A stretch of 64,000 nucleotides of DNA from an uncultured Acetatifactor sp. (GCA_910583845.1 CAJUAB010000008.1:95860-159859), one strand, 5' to 3'; counted from the first letter of the stretch, positions 16,036-25,856 are shown. Notes: generated by a model from the sequence alone, not told the origin. Program-made: numbers and translations.

Positions 16036-16064
16036 AAAATTACCGCCCGACAAATGCCGGGCGG
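16036..16064 (-). terminator. terminator downstream of the second MCP
   Basis: CCGCCCG/CGGGCGG (16043-16049 with 16058-16064). On the minus strand it is followed by TAATTTTTGG. It lies about 150 nt past the MCP stop. Confidence 0.7.
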
Positions 16065-16215
16065 CAATCTCCTTTTCTCCTCCGGGATATGGCCTCAAGA
16101 TATAAGCTGCGAGCTGTGCTGTCCATGTCGCAGAGCGTGTTTGATAAATGCTCCAGGCCCCCCATGGAGACAATCTTCGTGGTGGGGACAGAGACTCCTC
16201 CACTCCAGGGGAAGA

Positions 16216-17688
16216 TCATTCTCCCGCTCTGGCGTTCAGCACCTCGGACAACTGCTCCATACCCTCCTGGACGCTCCCCATATGCTCCATAATGTCTTCT
16301 ATTCCGGATGCCTGGGACTGCGTGGAGGTCTTAATCTCCGCCATGGACATAACAGAGCTCTGGGAAATATCCTGCACCCGCTCCATGGCCTCCAGCAGAG
16401 ATTCCTTTATCTCCACAATATGCTCCAGCTCCTTCTTCAGCATACCCGTGACGCTTATCACTTCCTCCGAGGATTGCAGTATGCTCTCGAAGATCTTCAC
16501 CGTATCATTCAGCTTTTCGTTGGATTCCTCCACTATGATATTGTTATTGTCAATCACACCGTTTACTTCACTCACAGTGTCGATGACATCTTTCAGAATC
16601 GCGTCGATCTTCTGAGTGGCTGTGGCCGACTCTCCTGACAGCTTATTGATCTCGTCAGCCACCACCGCGAAGCCCTTTCCGGCCTCCCCGGCTCTCGCCG
16701 CCTCAATGGCCGCATTCAGAGCCAGCAGGTTTGTCTGCTGTGCAATCTGGCTGATGCTCTCTATAATCTCGCCTATGGATTTGGACTTGTGTACCAAAGA
16801 GGCAACGCCCTTGGAGGCAACCTTAGTAGAGTCGATATTCTCGCTGAATTTCTTTGCCAAAGCCTCTATGGCACGTATTCCCTCGTCATTTTTCGATTTG
16901 AGCTGCCTGATATTAGCCACGGTCAGGTTTACCCTTTTCTCGGAGCTCTCAATCTGCCCGTTCAGATCCTTGAAGATATCCATGCTGCCTTCCACCTGCT
17001 CAATCTGCTTCTTCGCGCTGTCGGCAACCTGACTGGTGGAAGCGGAGATCTCCGTGGTACTGGCCTCAAAATTATGTAAGGAATCGTAAATTTTCCCGGA
17101 GGATTCCTCCAGGCCCTCAAAGGCCCTGCGGACATTCCTCAGGATTCCCTCCACCTCTGTCTCCTTCTTCTCCATCGCGAGGAACAGGGAACGGGCTCTC
17201 TGGACGATGAACACTGCCACCATAGTGGCGAGAACATACACCATCCACACAAAAATCCAGATGGAACGGGTATACATGGCCAGATAGGCATCCTGGAAAA
17301 TGAACATCGCAATCAGATTGGGGACGACAGTCACCGCCGTACACACTCCGATCAGGCTGATATCATAATAGGGAACGGCCAGAAACAGAATCAGAAAATA
17401 GGCTTCGGCCATGGCTCCGAAGGAGGCCGGATTGCCGCAGATAATGGTCACCATACCAAATATAGGAAGAATGGATACATACAGATATTTCGCGTACTTT
17501 CCCAAAAATCTCTCGAACAGCCTCACCAAAACGGACGAAAGCACCATCAACAGGACGACTGCGTCCCGCAGGGTGCCGTGGTTAAACAGCAGTACATAAC
17601 CCAGCGCCACACAGGGTATGATCGCCAGAAAAAGAAACATTACCAGGTTCATTCTCTTTTCTTCGTTTTTTAGAATCGCCAGTTCCAT
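16216..17688 (-). CDS. methyl-accepting chemotaxis protein with multi-pass membrane domain
   Basis: 490 residues. The N-terminal ~165 residues hold about six hydrophobic segments with short loops and no extracytoplasmic sensor, and I see no HAMP. A long coiled coil leads to the signalling tip QTNLLALNAAIEAARAGEAG. It may sense membrane state or a ligand bound within the bilayer, or depend on partners; this is inference. AAGGAGG is 6 nt before the ATG. Monocistronic between its promoter (17728-17756) and terminator. Confidence 0.9.
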   Translation of the reverse strand: MELAILKNEEKRMNLVMFLFLAIIPCVALGYVLLFNHGTLRDAVVLLMVLSSVLVRLFERFLGKYAKYLYVSILPIFGMVTIICGNPASFGAMAEAYFLILFLAVPYYDISLIGVCTAVTVVPNLIAMFIFQDAYLAMYTRSIWIFVWMVYVLATMVAVFIVQRARSLFLAMEKKETEVEGILRNVRRAFEGLEESSGKIYDSLHNFEASTTEISASTSQVADSAKKQIEQVEGSMDIFKDLNGQIESSEKRVNLTVANIRQLKSKNDEGIRAIEALAKKFSENIDSTKVASKGVASLVHKSKSIGEIIESISQIAQQTNLLALNAAIEAARAGEAGKGFAVVADEINKLSGESATATQKIDAILKDVIDTVSEVNGVIDNNNIIVEESNEKLNDTVKIFESILQSSEEVISVTGMLKKELEHIVEIKESLLEAMERVQDISQSSVMSMAEIKTSTQSQASGIEDIMEHMGSVQEGMEQLSEVLNARAGE

Positions 17689-17727
17689 CGTTTTCCTCCT
17701 TGCCTCAAAATAAGGCGGTTTTTTTAT

Positions 17728-17756
17728 ATATTATCACAAAGAAAAAAACTTTTCAA
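17728..17756 (-). promoter_or_regulatory. promoter of the second MCP gene
   Basis: Minus strand: -35 TTGAAA (17751-17756), 17 nt, -10 TAATAT (17728-17733). It is a sigma-A type, not the flagellar sigma-D type. Together with the terminator at 17907-17943 it fills the 17689-17991 gap. Confidence 0.7.
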
Positions 17757-17906
17757 TTACCTTGTACACCATTTCGATAACATATCGTGGTATCCTGTAA
17801 GCATACTCTGTGTTACCATTTTACCGTGTAATATCCCACAAATCCATAAGCTCTCTGGCGGAAAACAGACCTTTTTTGCACTGATCCGGATTGCAGCACA
17901 GACCGA

Positions 17907-17943
17907 CAAAAACGCCAGGTGCGATTCATATGCACCTGGCGTT
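17907..17943 (-). terminator. terminator of the third MCP gene
   Basis: AACGCCAGGTGC/GCACCTGGCGTT (12 bp, 17911-17922 with 17932-17943), followed on the minus strand by TTTTTGTC. A textbook intrinsic terminator about 50 nt after the stop. Confidence 0.85.
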
Positions 17944-17991
17944 TGTTTTCAACATGATATGTATCTTTTTTCCCGTATTGACAATCCGGAC

Positions 17992-19704
17992 TTATTTGTC
18001 TGCGGGCAGCTTGAACTTGGCGATCAGAGAATCCAGTGTAGCTGCCTGAGCGGAAAGCTCTTCGCTGGTCGCAGAGGATTCCTCTGCCAGAGCAGCATTG
18101 GTCTGGATGACATCGGAAATCTGATTGACACCGATCTCCGCCTCCTTCATTGTGGCCGCCTGACTTTCGGATACAGTGCTCACATCCTTGGAAGAATCCG
18201 CCACCGATCTGATTCCTTCCACCACCGTCTCAATGGAAGCCGCGGCACGGCCTGCCACCTTGTTGCCGTTTTCCACCTCCTGCATGGTTCCCTCGATCAG
18301 CGCTCTGGTATCCACGGCGGATTTGCTGCTCTGCTCCGCAAGCTGCCTGATCTGGTCCGCCACCACGGAGAAACCTCTTCCCGCTTCCCCGGCTCTTGCC
18401 GCCTCAATGGAAGCGTTCAGAGAGAGCAGATTGGTCTGAGACGCAATACTCTCGATCTCGGAAATAATATTGCCGATTTTTTTCGAAGTCTCATTGATCC
18501 GGTTCATGGCCTCAACCATTTCCTTCATATCCGCGCTGCTCTCGTCCGCAACATCCGCATATTTCTGGGACAGATGATAAGCCTCCTCGGCAGAAGCCGC
18601 CGCTTTCACCGCGGCATCGGTAATCGTAGTGATCGTAGCCTGTAACTCTTCCACCGCGCCCGCCTGCTCCGTCGCTCCTTCGGCAAGGCTTACTGCAGTC
18701 TCCGCCAGATGTCCGGAACCTTCCGTAACCTGCACGGAGGACTCTCCTATGGAACGAATGGTTTCCACCAGACGGTATTTCAGCTTTCTGGACGCCTCAT
18801 ACAACTGCTGGAAATCCCCTATGTAGCGGGCCTTATCCCTGGACTTAACGGTAAAGTCAGCATCCGCCATCTGTCCAAGAGTATACTCCATATCGGAGAT
18901 GATAAAGTCAAGCGACTCCGCCATATTTTTCGCCGCATGCACCATATCCCCCACTTCGTCCTCTGCATCCGCATCCGGAAAGGGAGTGAAAAGATCTCCC
19001 TTGGCAAAACTGTCCAGTCGATTGCCCAACTGGATCAGCGGAGCAGAAATTCCCACTGCGATATTTCTGCCCAACCGAATAGAAAACAGCAGTGTCAGCG
19101 TGATAGTAACCGCAATCGCTATCACCAACAGAATACAGATTACCAGCATGGTAGCGGAAGTACTGTTGCCACGGTCTACCTTGACATCCATGATGGCAAT
19201 CAGCTGATTATTGATTTCCTCAGCCATTGGTGCCAGTTCCGTCAAAGCCCTGTCCTGTGCCTGCTCTTCCCGCTCCTTGTCTATAACCGCTCCCAGATCC
19301 AGGATCTCATTCTCCAGCTTCCAGTAAGCATCCAGCTTGGTGGAGAGATTCCGATATATGTCCTGATTCTCTTTGGTCACCATAAACTGTTCCAGATCCG
19401 CAAAGCTGCGGTTAAAACTATTCACGTACTCATCGTGCGCACTGCGCAAAGTCTCCACGGCCTCAAGATCGTCATATCCGATGCACCCGCGCAACGCGGA
19501 CCTCGCTTCCGCGAAATATGTCATGGCCTTGCCTACATCTCCCTGCGCAAAACCATAGTTCTTCAGCGCAGAGGCATAAATCGCCGCTACCACGATCAAT
19601 ACGACCAGCACCATCATCGCAACCGCCGCCGGAATACCCGACGCCATCAAAAAGGCACGTGACAATCTCTCTTTGATCCGATACTTATTAAGTTTTTTAC
19701 CCAT
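17992..19704 (-). CDS. methyl-accepting chemotaxis protein with 4-helix sensor
   Basis: 570 residues from the ATG at 19704 (GGAGGAGG upstream; the frame runs on to 19794 without a ribosome binding site). Order: a transmembrane segment (about 18-45), a periplasmic helical domain of about 150 residues resembling a four-helix bundle, a second transmembrane segment (MLVICILLVIAIAVTITLTL), HAMP, and a signalling domain with tip QTNLLSLNASIEAARAGEAG. Ligand unknown. Monocistronic. Confidence 0.93.
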   Translation of the reverse strand: MGKKLNKYRIKERLSRAFLMASGIPAAVAMMVLVVLIVVAAIYASALKNYGFAQGDVGKAMTYFAEARSALRGCIGYDDLEAVETLRSAHDEYVNSFNRSFADLEQFMVTKENQDIYRNLSTKLDAYWKLENEILDLGAVIDKEREEQAQDRALTELAPMAEEINNQLIAIMDVKVDRGNSTSATMLVICILLVIAIAVTITLTLLFSIRLGRNIAVGISAPLIQLGNRLDSFAKGDLFTPFPDADAEDEVGDMVHAAKNMAESLDFIISDMEYTLGQMADADFTVKSRDKARYIGDFQQLYEASRKLKYRLVETIRSIGESSVQVTEGSGHLAETAVSLAEGATEQAGAVEELQATITTITDAAVKAAASAEEAYHLSQKYADVADESSADMKEMVEAMNRINETSKKIGNIISEIESIASQTNLLSLNASIEAARAGEAGRGFSVVADQIRQLAEQSSKSAVDTRALIEGTMQEVENGNKVAGRAAASIETVVEGIRSVADSSKDVSTVSESQAATMKEAEIGVNQISDVIQTNAALAEESSATSEELSAQAATLDSLIAKFKLPADK

Positions 19705-19883
19705 TACTGCTTCCTCCTCCTTGCATCCGCCTCCTATAAGCGGTATGATAAACGTTACAGACTGAAGGTCGAAAACTGTCTCTATATCGCACACTTATCT
19801 CAGGCAGTACAATTCGGTTGATCTTATATGCAACATATCCTTATATCAAGTAATCTTCTGCCACTCTCGTCTGACTGATTATT

Positions 19884-19912
19884 AGTATATCATAAATAAA
19901 TTTTCTTGTAAA
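19884..19912 (-). promoter_or_regulatory. promoter of the third MCP gene
   Basis: Minus strand: -35 TTTACA (19907-19912), 17 nt, -10 TATACT (19884-19889), giving a leader of about 175 nt. The gap 19705-20034 holds nothing else I can support. Confidence 0.7.
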
Positions 19913-20034
19913 TAAACGCACGAGCCAATTTACTGATTTTTTGATTTTTATTTTATACTTTTTTTATAATTCGTTTATGAAAGCGCGCCGGAACTTCCTC
20001 CGATTCCCTTGTAAATCCTTTTTCCCGGCATCCT

Positions 20035-21087
20035 TCATATTTTGTTCTCCATGGCATCCGGGTCCTGGGCGAACTGGATCGCCAGCTCCCTGTCGATCCT
20101 GCCCGCGAAATACAGCTGGGAGATGGCCTCGTCCATGGTGATCATCCCCAGCTTCCGGTTGGTCTGCATCACGGATGCCAGCTGATGGGACTTGCCCTCC
20201 CGGATCAGGTTGCGCACCGCGTGGTTGGCGTGCATCACCTCAAAGGCCGCCACACGCCCCCGCCCGTCCGCTGTCGGAATCAGCTGCTGGGAGATGACCG
20301 CCTCCAGCACATTGGCAAGCTGCACCCGGATCTGCTGCTGCTGATGGGGCGGGAATACATCGATCACCCTGTCCACCGTGCTGGCCGCGCCGATGGTATG
20401 CAGGGTGGACAGCACCAGATGGCCGGTCTCCGCCGCGGTGATCGCCACGCTGATGGTCTCAAAATCACGCATCTCCCCCACCAGGATCACATCCGGGTCT
20501 TCGCGCAGAGCCGCGCGCAGGGCGTTGGCATAAGTCTCGGAATCCAGGCCGATCTCTCTCTGATTGACCATGGACATCTTATGCTGATGCAGATACTCGA
20601 TGGGGTCTTCCAAAGTGATCACATGGGCATCCCTGTTATTGTTGATCTTGTCTATGATCGCCGCCAGCGTGGTGGATTTACCGCTGCCGGTAGGACCCGT
20701 CACCAGAACCAGCCCTCTTTTCCTCTGATACAGGTCCACCACGGACACCGGCACTCCCAGCTCCTCCGGGGACGGTACCTTTGTTCCCACCAGGCGAAAC
20801 GCCATGGCCACCGACCCTCTCTGCTTGTAGGCATTGACCCTGTAGCGTCCCACATTGGGAATGGAGAAAGACATATCATACTCTCCCCTCTCCTCAAAAC
20901 GGTCCCTCTGTACCTCCGTCATAATGGACAGAAGAACATCCAGAGTGTCCGCAGGCATCATCCTGGGATAATTCATGGTAATGAGATTACCGTTTACTCG
21001 CATCTTGGGCGGTATGCCCACGGTCAGATGCACGTCCGACGCGCCCGCCTCCTTGGCCGCCGACAATATTTCCTCGATAGTTGGCAT
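20035..21087 (-). CDS. pilT: type IV pilus retraction ATPase PilT
   Basis: 350 residues, the usual length for PilT. PAS-like N-terminal domain (1-100), Walker A GPTGSGKST (131-139), Asp box ITLEDPIEY (157-165), Walker B DPDVILVGEMRD (197-208), His box TGHLVLSTLHT, and the PilT C-terminal AIRNLIREGK-like segment (HAVRNLIREGKSHQL). It powers pilus retraction at the inner face of the membrane. No other pilus gene (pilB, pilC, pilin) is in the window, so it is an isolated copy. Confidence 0.93.
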   Translation of the reverse strand: MPTIEEILSAAKEAGASDVHLTVGIPPKMRVNGNLITMNYPRMMPADTLDVLLSIMTEVQRDRFEERGEYDMSFSIPNVGRYRVNAYKQRGSVAMAFRLVGTKVPSPEELGVPVSVVDLYQRKRGLVLVTGPTGSGKSTTLAAIIDKINNNRDAHVITLEDPIEYLHQHKMSMVNQREIGLDSETYANALRAALREDPDVILVGEMRDFETISVAITAAETGHLVLSTLHTIGAASTVDRVIDVFPPHQQQQIRVQLANVLEAVISQQLIPTADGRGRVAAFEVMHANHAVRNLIREGKSHQLASVMQTNRKLGMITMDEAISQLYFAGRIDRELAIQFAQDPDAMENKI

Positions 21088-21146
21088 ATATTTACTCCCC
21101 TCTGTCTTGCGTTCCGCCTCTGTACTGCCGTTACAAGGCTGCTTTT

Positions 21147-21175
21147 ATTGTACAGGAAAATCCGTCCGATGGCAA
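21147..21175 (-). promoter_or_regulatory. promoter of pilT
   Basis: Minus strand: -35 TTGCCA (21170-21175), 17 nt, -10 TACAAT (21147-21152). It lies immediately after the stop of the upstream membrane-protein gene. Confidence 0.6.
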
Positions 21176-21179
21176 GCGT

Positions 21180-22844
21180 CTATTGCGCCGGGCGAAAGCC
21201 CTCTCTCAGCCCCTCCCCGCGCAGCTCCATCTCCGGCTCTGTAGGCGCGGCCGGGAAAGGATCATATCCTGCCCGATCCCCCATGGCCGGGCGGTAAAAG
21301 GGTATACCCCCCAGTTCATAGGAAACCAGTTCATAGCTTCCATAATCCTGCTGCCAGAGATATGCGTCAACCAGATAATTGCCGCGGATATAATCCCCCA
21401 TCATCACCAGCTTGTAGCCTCCGTACAGGCAGACCAGGGCATAGAGAATCCTCTGCATGGGCAGCTTTTGCAGTATCAGCCCCGCCGTCAGCAGATCCAC
21501 CAGCAGCACATAGGCATAACCGTACCGCAGGATGGGCGCGCTGTACTGCCAGAACGCGTACGAGCTGACCACGGTGCCCAGTATCAGCAGGATATCCAGA
21601 TTTTCCCATTTTTTTCTGAGCAGGATGAAAACGGCATATCCCACGGACAGCGGGACACATACCAGATCCCCCAGTATCAGCACCTTCTCCATGCCGGACA
21701 GGGTGGCGGCAAACCAGCCCGGGAACCATTCCCGCATGGGCATGTCCACCAGACTGACATTGTACAGCGCCCGGCCCCAGGTCTTGATCTGAGCCGCGTC
21801 CACCGCAATGGGGCCGGCCGGCATCTTCCAGTCCACCGAAAACAGATCCAGCGCCGGGAACGGATAGAGAAGCCAGCCGGAAATGATCACGGTACGGGTC
21901 ATCCAGGGCAGGCACACCAGCAGCCCCAGTCCCAGATACAGCAGTATCTCCCGCCACTTCTTTTCCCGGATCAGCGATACCGCCGGTTTGATAACCAGCA
22001 GCAGAATCAGCCCCGCTGTCAGTTTCAATGTCAGCGCGTAAACGCCCGCTACGCACAGCAGCGCGTAGGGCGTCCGTCTGTCCCCGGCGGCGGCGCTGCC
22101 GTCGCGCTCCAGACACAATAACCACTTGATCACGATAAAGAATAAAGTACACATGATCAGATAGTCCGAGCTGGGCGCCGTCACCTCGTCCCAGATTGTA
22201 ACCAGATAATAGACCGCGCCGACCATGGCATAGTCCGCCAGCCGCAGCTTTTTCTCCTTCCAGGTGCGTCCCAGCTCCAACACGGTGGAGGAAAGCAGCA
22301 GGGCAAAGAATCCGCTGGCCGTGTGCAGGGACCTGCCAAGCAGCCATTTCATGCTGTAGAGGGCATTCACGGCAAAGGCGGCGCTGTTATAGGCAAAGCG
22401 CTCATGCAGATTACCCAGTCCCGGCACCACGCCGTATTCCTCAATCCACCGGATGCTCTGGGCATGATACAGATCGGAGTCGTATGCCATATATCCTCTG
22501 GAGGAAAAATAGGCCCACAGCAGGAAGAGAACGGGGAGCAGCACCTTCTTGACGGCGGAGGTTTCCTGCCACCATTCCCCCAGGCTCTGGCGGATCTGCC
22601 GGCGCAGCAGGAAGAACACCCCGCCGCACACCGCCAGAAGCAGCCCGTTGGCCGCCGCTCCCACCCCGTGAAACAGGCTGAAAATCTCAGCGTATACCGT
22701 CACCGCCACCAGACCGGCCATCAGGATGCTGTCCATTCCCCGTATGCGATACCCCAGCTTTTTTCGCACCAGATACGCAATGCCATATCCGGTACAGAAT
22801 GTGGTCAATAGCATATAGATCCAGTTCAGTCCTACACTCAGCAT
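21180..22844 (-). CDS. polytopic membrane protein (LIC_10190-like, GT-C type)
   Basis: 554 residues from the ATG at 22844 (AGAGAGG 4 nt upstream). About 12 hydrophobic segments. The loop YDSDLYHAQSIRWIEEYG followed by VVPGLGNLHERFAYNS resembles a membrane family I recall as LIC_10190, with a layout like GT-C glycosyltransferases (acidic motif in the first large loop). Substrate unknown; a lipid-linked sugar donor is only an inference. It follows the 81-residue gene by 17 bp. Confidence 0.65.
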   Translation of the reverse strand: MLSVGLNWIYMLLTTFCTGYGIAYLVRKKLGYRIRGMDSILMAGLVAVTVYAEIFSLFHGVGAAANGLLLAVCGGVFFLLRRQIRQSLGEWWQETSAVKKVLLPVLFLLWAYFSSRGYMAYDSDLYHAQSIRWIEEYGVVPGLGNLHERFAYNSAAFAVNALYSMKWLLGRSLHTASGFFALLLSSTVLELGRTWKEKKLRLADYAMVGAVYYLVTIWDEVTAPSSDYLIMCTLFFIVIKWLLCLERDGSAAAGDRRTPYALLCVAGVYALTLKLTAGLILLLVIKPAVSLIREKKWREILLYLGLGLLVCLPWMTRTVIISGWLLYPFPALDLFSVDWKMPAGPIAVDAAQIKTWGRALYNVSLVDMPMREWFPGWFAATLSGMEKVLILGDLVCVPLSVGYAVFILLRKKWENLDILLILGTVVSSYAFWQYSAPILRYGYAYVLLVDLLTAGLILQKLPMQRILYALVCLYGGYKLVMMGDYIRGNYLVDAYLWQQDYGSYELVSYELGGIPFYRPAMGDRAGYDPFPAAPTEPEMELRGEGLREGFRPAQ

Positions 22845-22861
22845 TTTTCCTCTCTCCTGCT

Positions 22862-23107
22862 CTACAGCCCCAGCCAGTTTTTGATCGGATTCACCTGTCT
22901 GGCCCGCTCCATGATCTCTCCCCTGTTGTCCCGCAGATAGCGCTCCAGTTTCGCCACCTCCGCGTCCGAGAATCCCTCCGCATGCTCCACTATCCCATCC
23001 GGCACAATCCCCTCGGCAGTGTCTCTGCCACGGACGAAGGATACCCTGGCAAACCTCTTTCCCTCCCTGTTTATAATTCCCGATACCAACATATTGACAG
23101 AATCCAT
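22862..23107 (-). CDS. conserved small protein of unknown function
   Basis: 81 residues, no signal peptide. The first part reads as beta strands (VNMLVSGIINREGKRFARVSF), the second as a helix (GFSDAEVAKLERYLRDNRGE). I have the impression of a widespread small clostridial protein but cannot name it. AGGAG lies before the ATG, and a TATAAT-like box (23122-23127) just upstream lacks a good -35. Confidence 0.7.
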   Translation of the reverse strand: MDSVNMLVSGIINREGKRFARVSFVRGRDTAEGIVPDGIVEHAEGFSDAEVAKLERYLRDNRGEIMERARQVNPIKNWLGL

Positions 23108-23248
23108 AGATTGCTCCTCTGATTATACTCCCGTTCCATAAAAACGCTGTCTTACCCGGCTGACCCGAATTCTTCCCCTGCGATGGCGGCAAAATCCGCC
23201 GTTTACCCCTGGAAGATCCTTTCCGGATTCCGGCTTATTTCCTGCCGG

Positions 23249-23731
23249 TTATCCTCCTCCAATCGCCTCAACATAAAGAATATTTCCCGTATCATTCAGA
23301 TAAACGACGGTAGCCATTTTATAAAAGTCCTTTATTCCCGTCTGAAAGGCAGTGCCCGCATTTTCGACTCGCCTCCATCCTTCGCTGCCGCTGAGCCCGT
23401 CGGGAACAAAACCCAGTTCTATATCCTCGCTCCCGTCCTCCATCTCCATGTCCCGCATTTCGTCGCTGATATCATGATCGTAAAAAGCGAAAAAATATAC
23501 TTTGACCGTGGAAGGCCCTATGCCGCCGGATGTCCTGCTGCCCCATCTGATCACCGACGTCTCCGGCAGCCCCGGAAAGTGGTTATAGATCGGTTCCGGA
23601 TCTGTGCGAATCTGTATATCCCCGTTCCAGATGACTCGCTCCGCCACATATGATGCCGCCCCCACTGCCGCGAAGAACAGCCATAGGACCGCGGCCAGGC
23701 CCGCTAAAACAATCAAAACCTTTTTCACCAT
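23249..23731 (-). CDS. membrane-anchored protein of unknown function
   Basis: 160 residues. An N-terminal hydrophobic segment (VLIVLAGLAAVLWLFFAAVG) acts as signal anchor, and the rest is predicted outside the membrane, ending VYLNDTGNILYVEAIGGG. No family recognised. GGGGGAGCAGG precedes the ATG. It follows the large lipoprotein gene by 32 bp and probably belongs to the same unit. Confidence 0.65.
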   Translation of the reverse strand: MVKKVLIVLAGLAAVLWLFFAAVGAASYVAERVIWNGDIQIRTDPEPIYNHFPGLPETSVIRWGSRTSGGIGPSTVKVYFFAFYDHDISDEMRDMEMEDGSEDIELGFVPDGLSGSEGWRRVENAGTAFQTGIKDFYKMATVVYLNDTGNILYVEAIGGG

Positions 23732-23763
23732 CCTGCTCCCCCGCTTTCCTTTCCGTATGAACG

Positions 23764-25263
23764 CTAATAGATAAACTTAAAAAGCGTTACGCCCGGCCGG
23801 CATCCGTAAAACAGATTCAGACAGTAGGACGGCTGATCGCTCTCTCCCTCGTAAATGTAGAATCTCTCCAGACTCCCGCAGCAGCGGTCCATCTGAACGC
23901 GGACCAGCCTGTCCTCCCGGTATTCACAGACATAGGCGTCCTCGTATGAGTAGGTATCCGGCAATTCCTCCGGCGGCAGACAATGAATCCCTATTTCGTC
24001 CGGCACATATTGCTGCTCCGGCACATCGTGATAGTCCGCAAACACCTCATAGGGATCATACCTGCGGCAGTCAATCTCCATGCAGCCCTTAAACTGGAAT
24101 CCCGTCATCTTTCCTCCCCGGTCCCCAACGGACCTTCCCGGAAAATACTCATACCCGCCGCCCAACTCCTTCTGGGGATCATAGTACAGGGTAAGTACAG
24201 ACTTCCGCCAGGCCTCCATCGGATACTCGTCATCATCATTCCGGTACTCATAGATCTGATCCCCAAAGTCCAGACCGATCTGGCGCAGAAAAGCCGCCGC
24301 TCCCTCTCTGGGAATCTCCAGCCAATTGTCATAACCCCTGTCTTCCAGCTTCGTGAGAAATACATAATGATGGTTGACCTCCAGCCAGGCGCAGGGAACA
24401 AACGCATCCTCCTCATAGACAAAATAGCAGTCTCCCATCACCGTCTCAAACTCCGCGTAAAGCAGCCGTTCCCGTTCATCATATACATAGCGCTGGTTTC
24501 CGCCCAGCTCCCTGTACGGAACCGATTCCTCGTGAAACTGATACACTTTTTCCTGCAGCGCGCCCGCCTCTGTGTAGGAAAAGAAAACCGTCAGCAGCTC
24601 CTCCTGCCTTCCCTCTTCCTCCCCGGTCTCCACACGGCCCTTTAAATGCCAGGCAATCAGTTTTCCCTCCCTGTCGTACTCAAAGGTATCCTGAAATTCC
24701 GAGGCAATCTTTTCTAACAGATCAGGCAGCTGATCCACCTCCGCGGAGGCCGCCGTTTCATAGACCAGATCTGTGGCGTAGGGATTGGGATAATTCCAGA
24801 AGCATTCCCTCTGATAGCCGTCAAATGCGAACCCCAACAGGTCCGTGCCCTCCGATGTCTCTTCATATTTCAGACCGCAGCCCCGGCCCGTCTCCCGGTC
24901 ATAATATAACTTAAGTTTGGGCTTCCCGTCCAGATCGTGGAAGCACACCGGACTGACAGCATCCATGCCGTGGATTTTCAGCCAATCCTCCGTACGCTCT
25001 TCGTCCAGCAGTTCAAATATGGAATTTTCGTATGGATCTGCGCAGGCAGGCGGTTGGAGCAAAGCTGTACCGTCCGGAGTCTCCTGAAACAGTAAAGCGA
25101 CCTGCGATTCCTCTGCGGCGTCCGCGCGCCGCGCCTTGCACAGGGCTTCCTCCTGCGGCTGAAAAGAACTGTTCTCCCCGCCGCAGCCCGTAAGCCATAA
25201 GGCACATCCTATCACTATACCGCATTGGCAAAGAATCTGTTTCCCTCTGCCGCCTTTCCTCAT
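23764..25263 (-). CDS. large lipoprotein of unknown function
   Basis: 499 residues from the ATG at 25263, which overlaps the upstream stop (ATGA). Lipoprotein signal: basic start MRKGGRGK, hydrophobic core, lipobox ALWLTGC. The mature protein is rich in Asp, Glu and Tyr with repeated YDRE/YDPQ/YDERE patterns such as LKLYYDRETGRGCGLKY and LTLYYDPQKELGGGYEY, suggesting a repeated beta fold like a YD/WG-type scaffold. No enzyme motif seen. Confidence 0.7.
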   Translation of the reverse strand: MRKGGRGKQILCQCGIVIGCALWLTGCGGENSSFQPQEEALCKARRADAAEESQVALLFQETPDGTALLQPPACADPYENSIFELLDEERTEDWLKIHGMDAVSPVCFHDLDGKPKLKLYYDRETGRGCGLKYEETSEGTDLLGFAFDGYQRECFWNYPNPYATDLVYETAASAEVDQLPDLLEKIASEFQDTFEYDREGKLIAWHLKGRVETGEEEGRQEELLTVFFSYTEAGALQEKVYQFHEESVPYRELGGNQRYVYDERERLLYAEFETVMGDCYFVYEEDAFVPCAWLEVNHHYVFLTKLEDRGYDNWLEIPREGAAAFLRQIGLDFGDQIYEYRNDDDEYPMEAWRKSVLTLYYDPQKELGGGYEYFPGRSVGDRGGKMTGFQFKGCMEIDCRRYDPYEVFADYHDVPEQQYVPDEIGIHCLPPEELPDTYSYEDAYVCEYREDRLVRVQMDRCCGSLERFYIYEGESDQPSYCLNLFYGCRPGVTLFKFIY

Positions 25264-25856
25264 ACGCCGGGCCTTTCCAGTTCCAGGCCAAACAACTGAC
25301 GGAACTGTTCCGCCCACTCCCGGGTTTGGTAGAACACTATGCATTCCTGGCCACCGTCGCCGGTGACATACAGGCTGCGCCCCGTGTTCTGTTCCTCTGT
25401 CACCCGGTTCATATAAGACAGCATCCCTGGGTCGAACCAGTCGTAATGCTCCCTGGCCTCATACTCACAGGCTTTTCCATTACAGCAAAAGCGCACCGTC
25501 CGCGTCCCTGTCCCGGCTTCCAGCACTTCCTCTGAGATCTCTTCCACGATATCTGTAATCTCCAGATCGCCCTCGGAGATCCGGGCAATATTCTCCAGAA
25601 AACCGGTGTACATGCGCTCAATCTCCGGCATCTCCACATCAAAGGCATACATCCCCGATGCCGCCTGCTCCGTCCCGGGATAGAAACCCAATCCCCCCAG
25701 CAGCATCCCAAAGATCTGCTCCGATTCCATATCCGCCACCATGTCGGCGGGCATGGATCGAAACTGCCTTACAATATTCTCCTCCGCGTCCAATGCGTCC
25801 ATTCCCAGTTTCTGCAGTTTCTCCAGACTCTCATGAATATACTCTTCCAGTCCCAT
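25260..25856 (-). CDS. conserved protein of unknown function
   Basis: 198 residues from the ATG at 25856 (GGGAGG 8 nt upstream). Soluble and acidic: an N-terminal helical part, then beta strands (GTRTVRFCCNGKACEYEARE, YDWFDPGMLSYMNRV, RSLYVTGDGGQECIVFYQT). Translationally coupled to the large lipoprotein, so they probably act together. No family recognised. Confidence 0.7.
   Translation of the reverse strand: MGLEEYIHESLEKLQKLGMDALDAEENIVRQFRSMPADMVADMESEQIFGMLLGGLGFYPGTEQAASGMYAFDVEMPEIERMYTGFLENIARISEGDLEITDIVEEISEEVLEAGTGTRTVRFCCNGKACEYEAREHYDWFDPGMLSYMNRVTEEQNTGRSLYVTGDGGQECIVFYQTREWAEQFRQLFGLELERPGV

Noticed and set aside
9281..19912. Sigma-D (flagellar) promoters for the MCP genes
   Set aside because: No TAAA-N15-CCGATAT pattern; each MCP has a better sigma-A type promoter.
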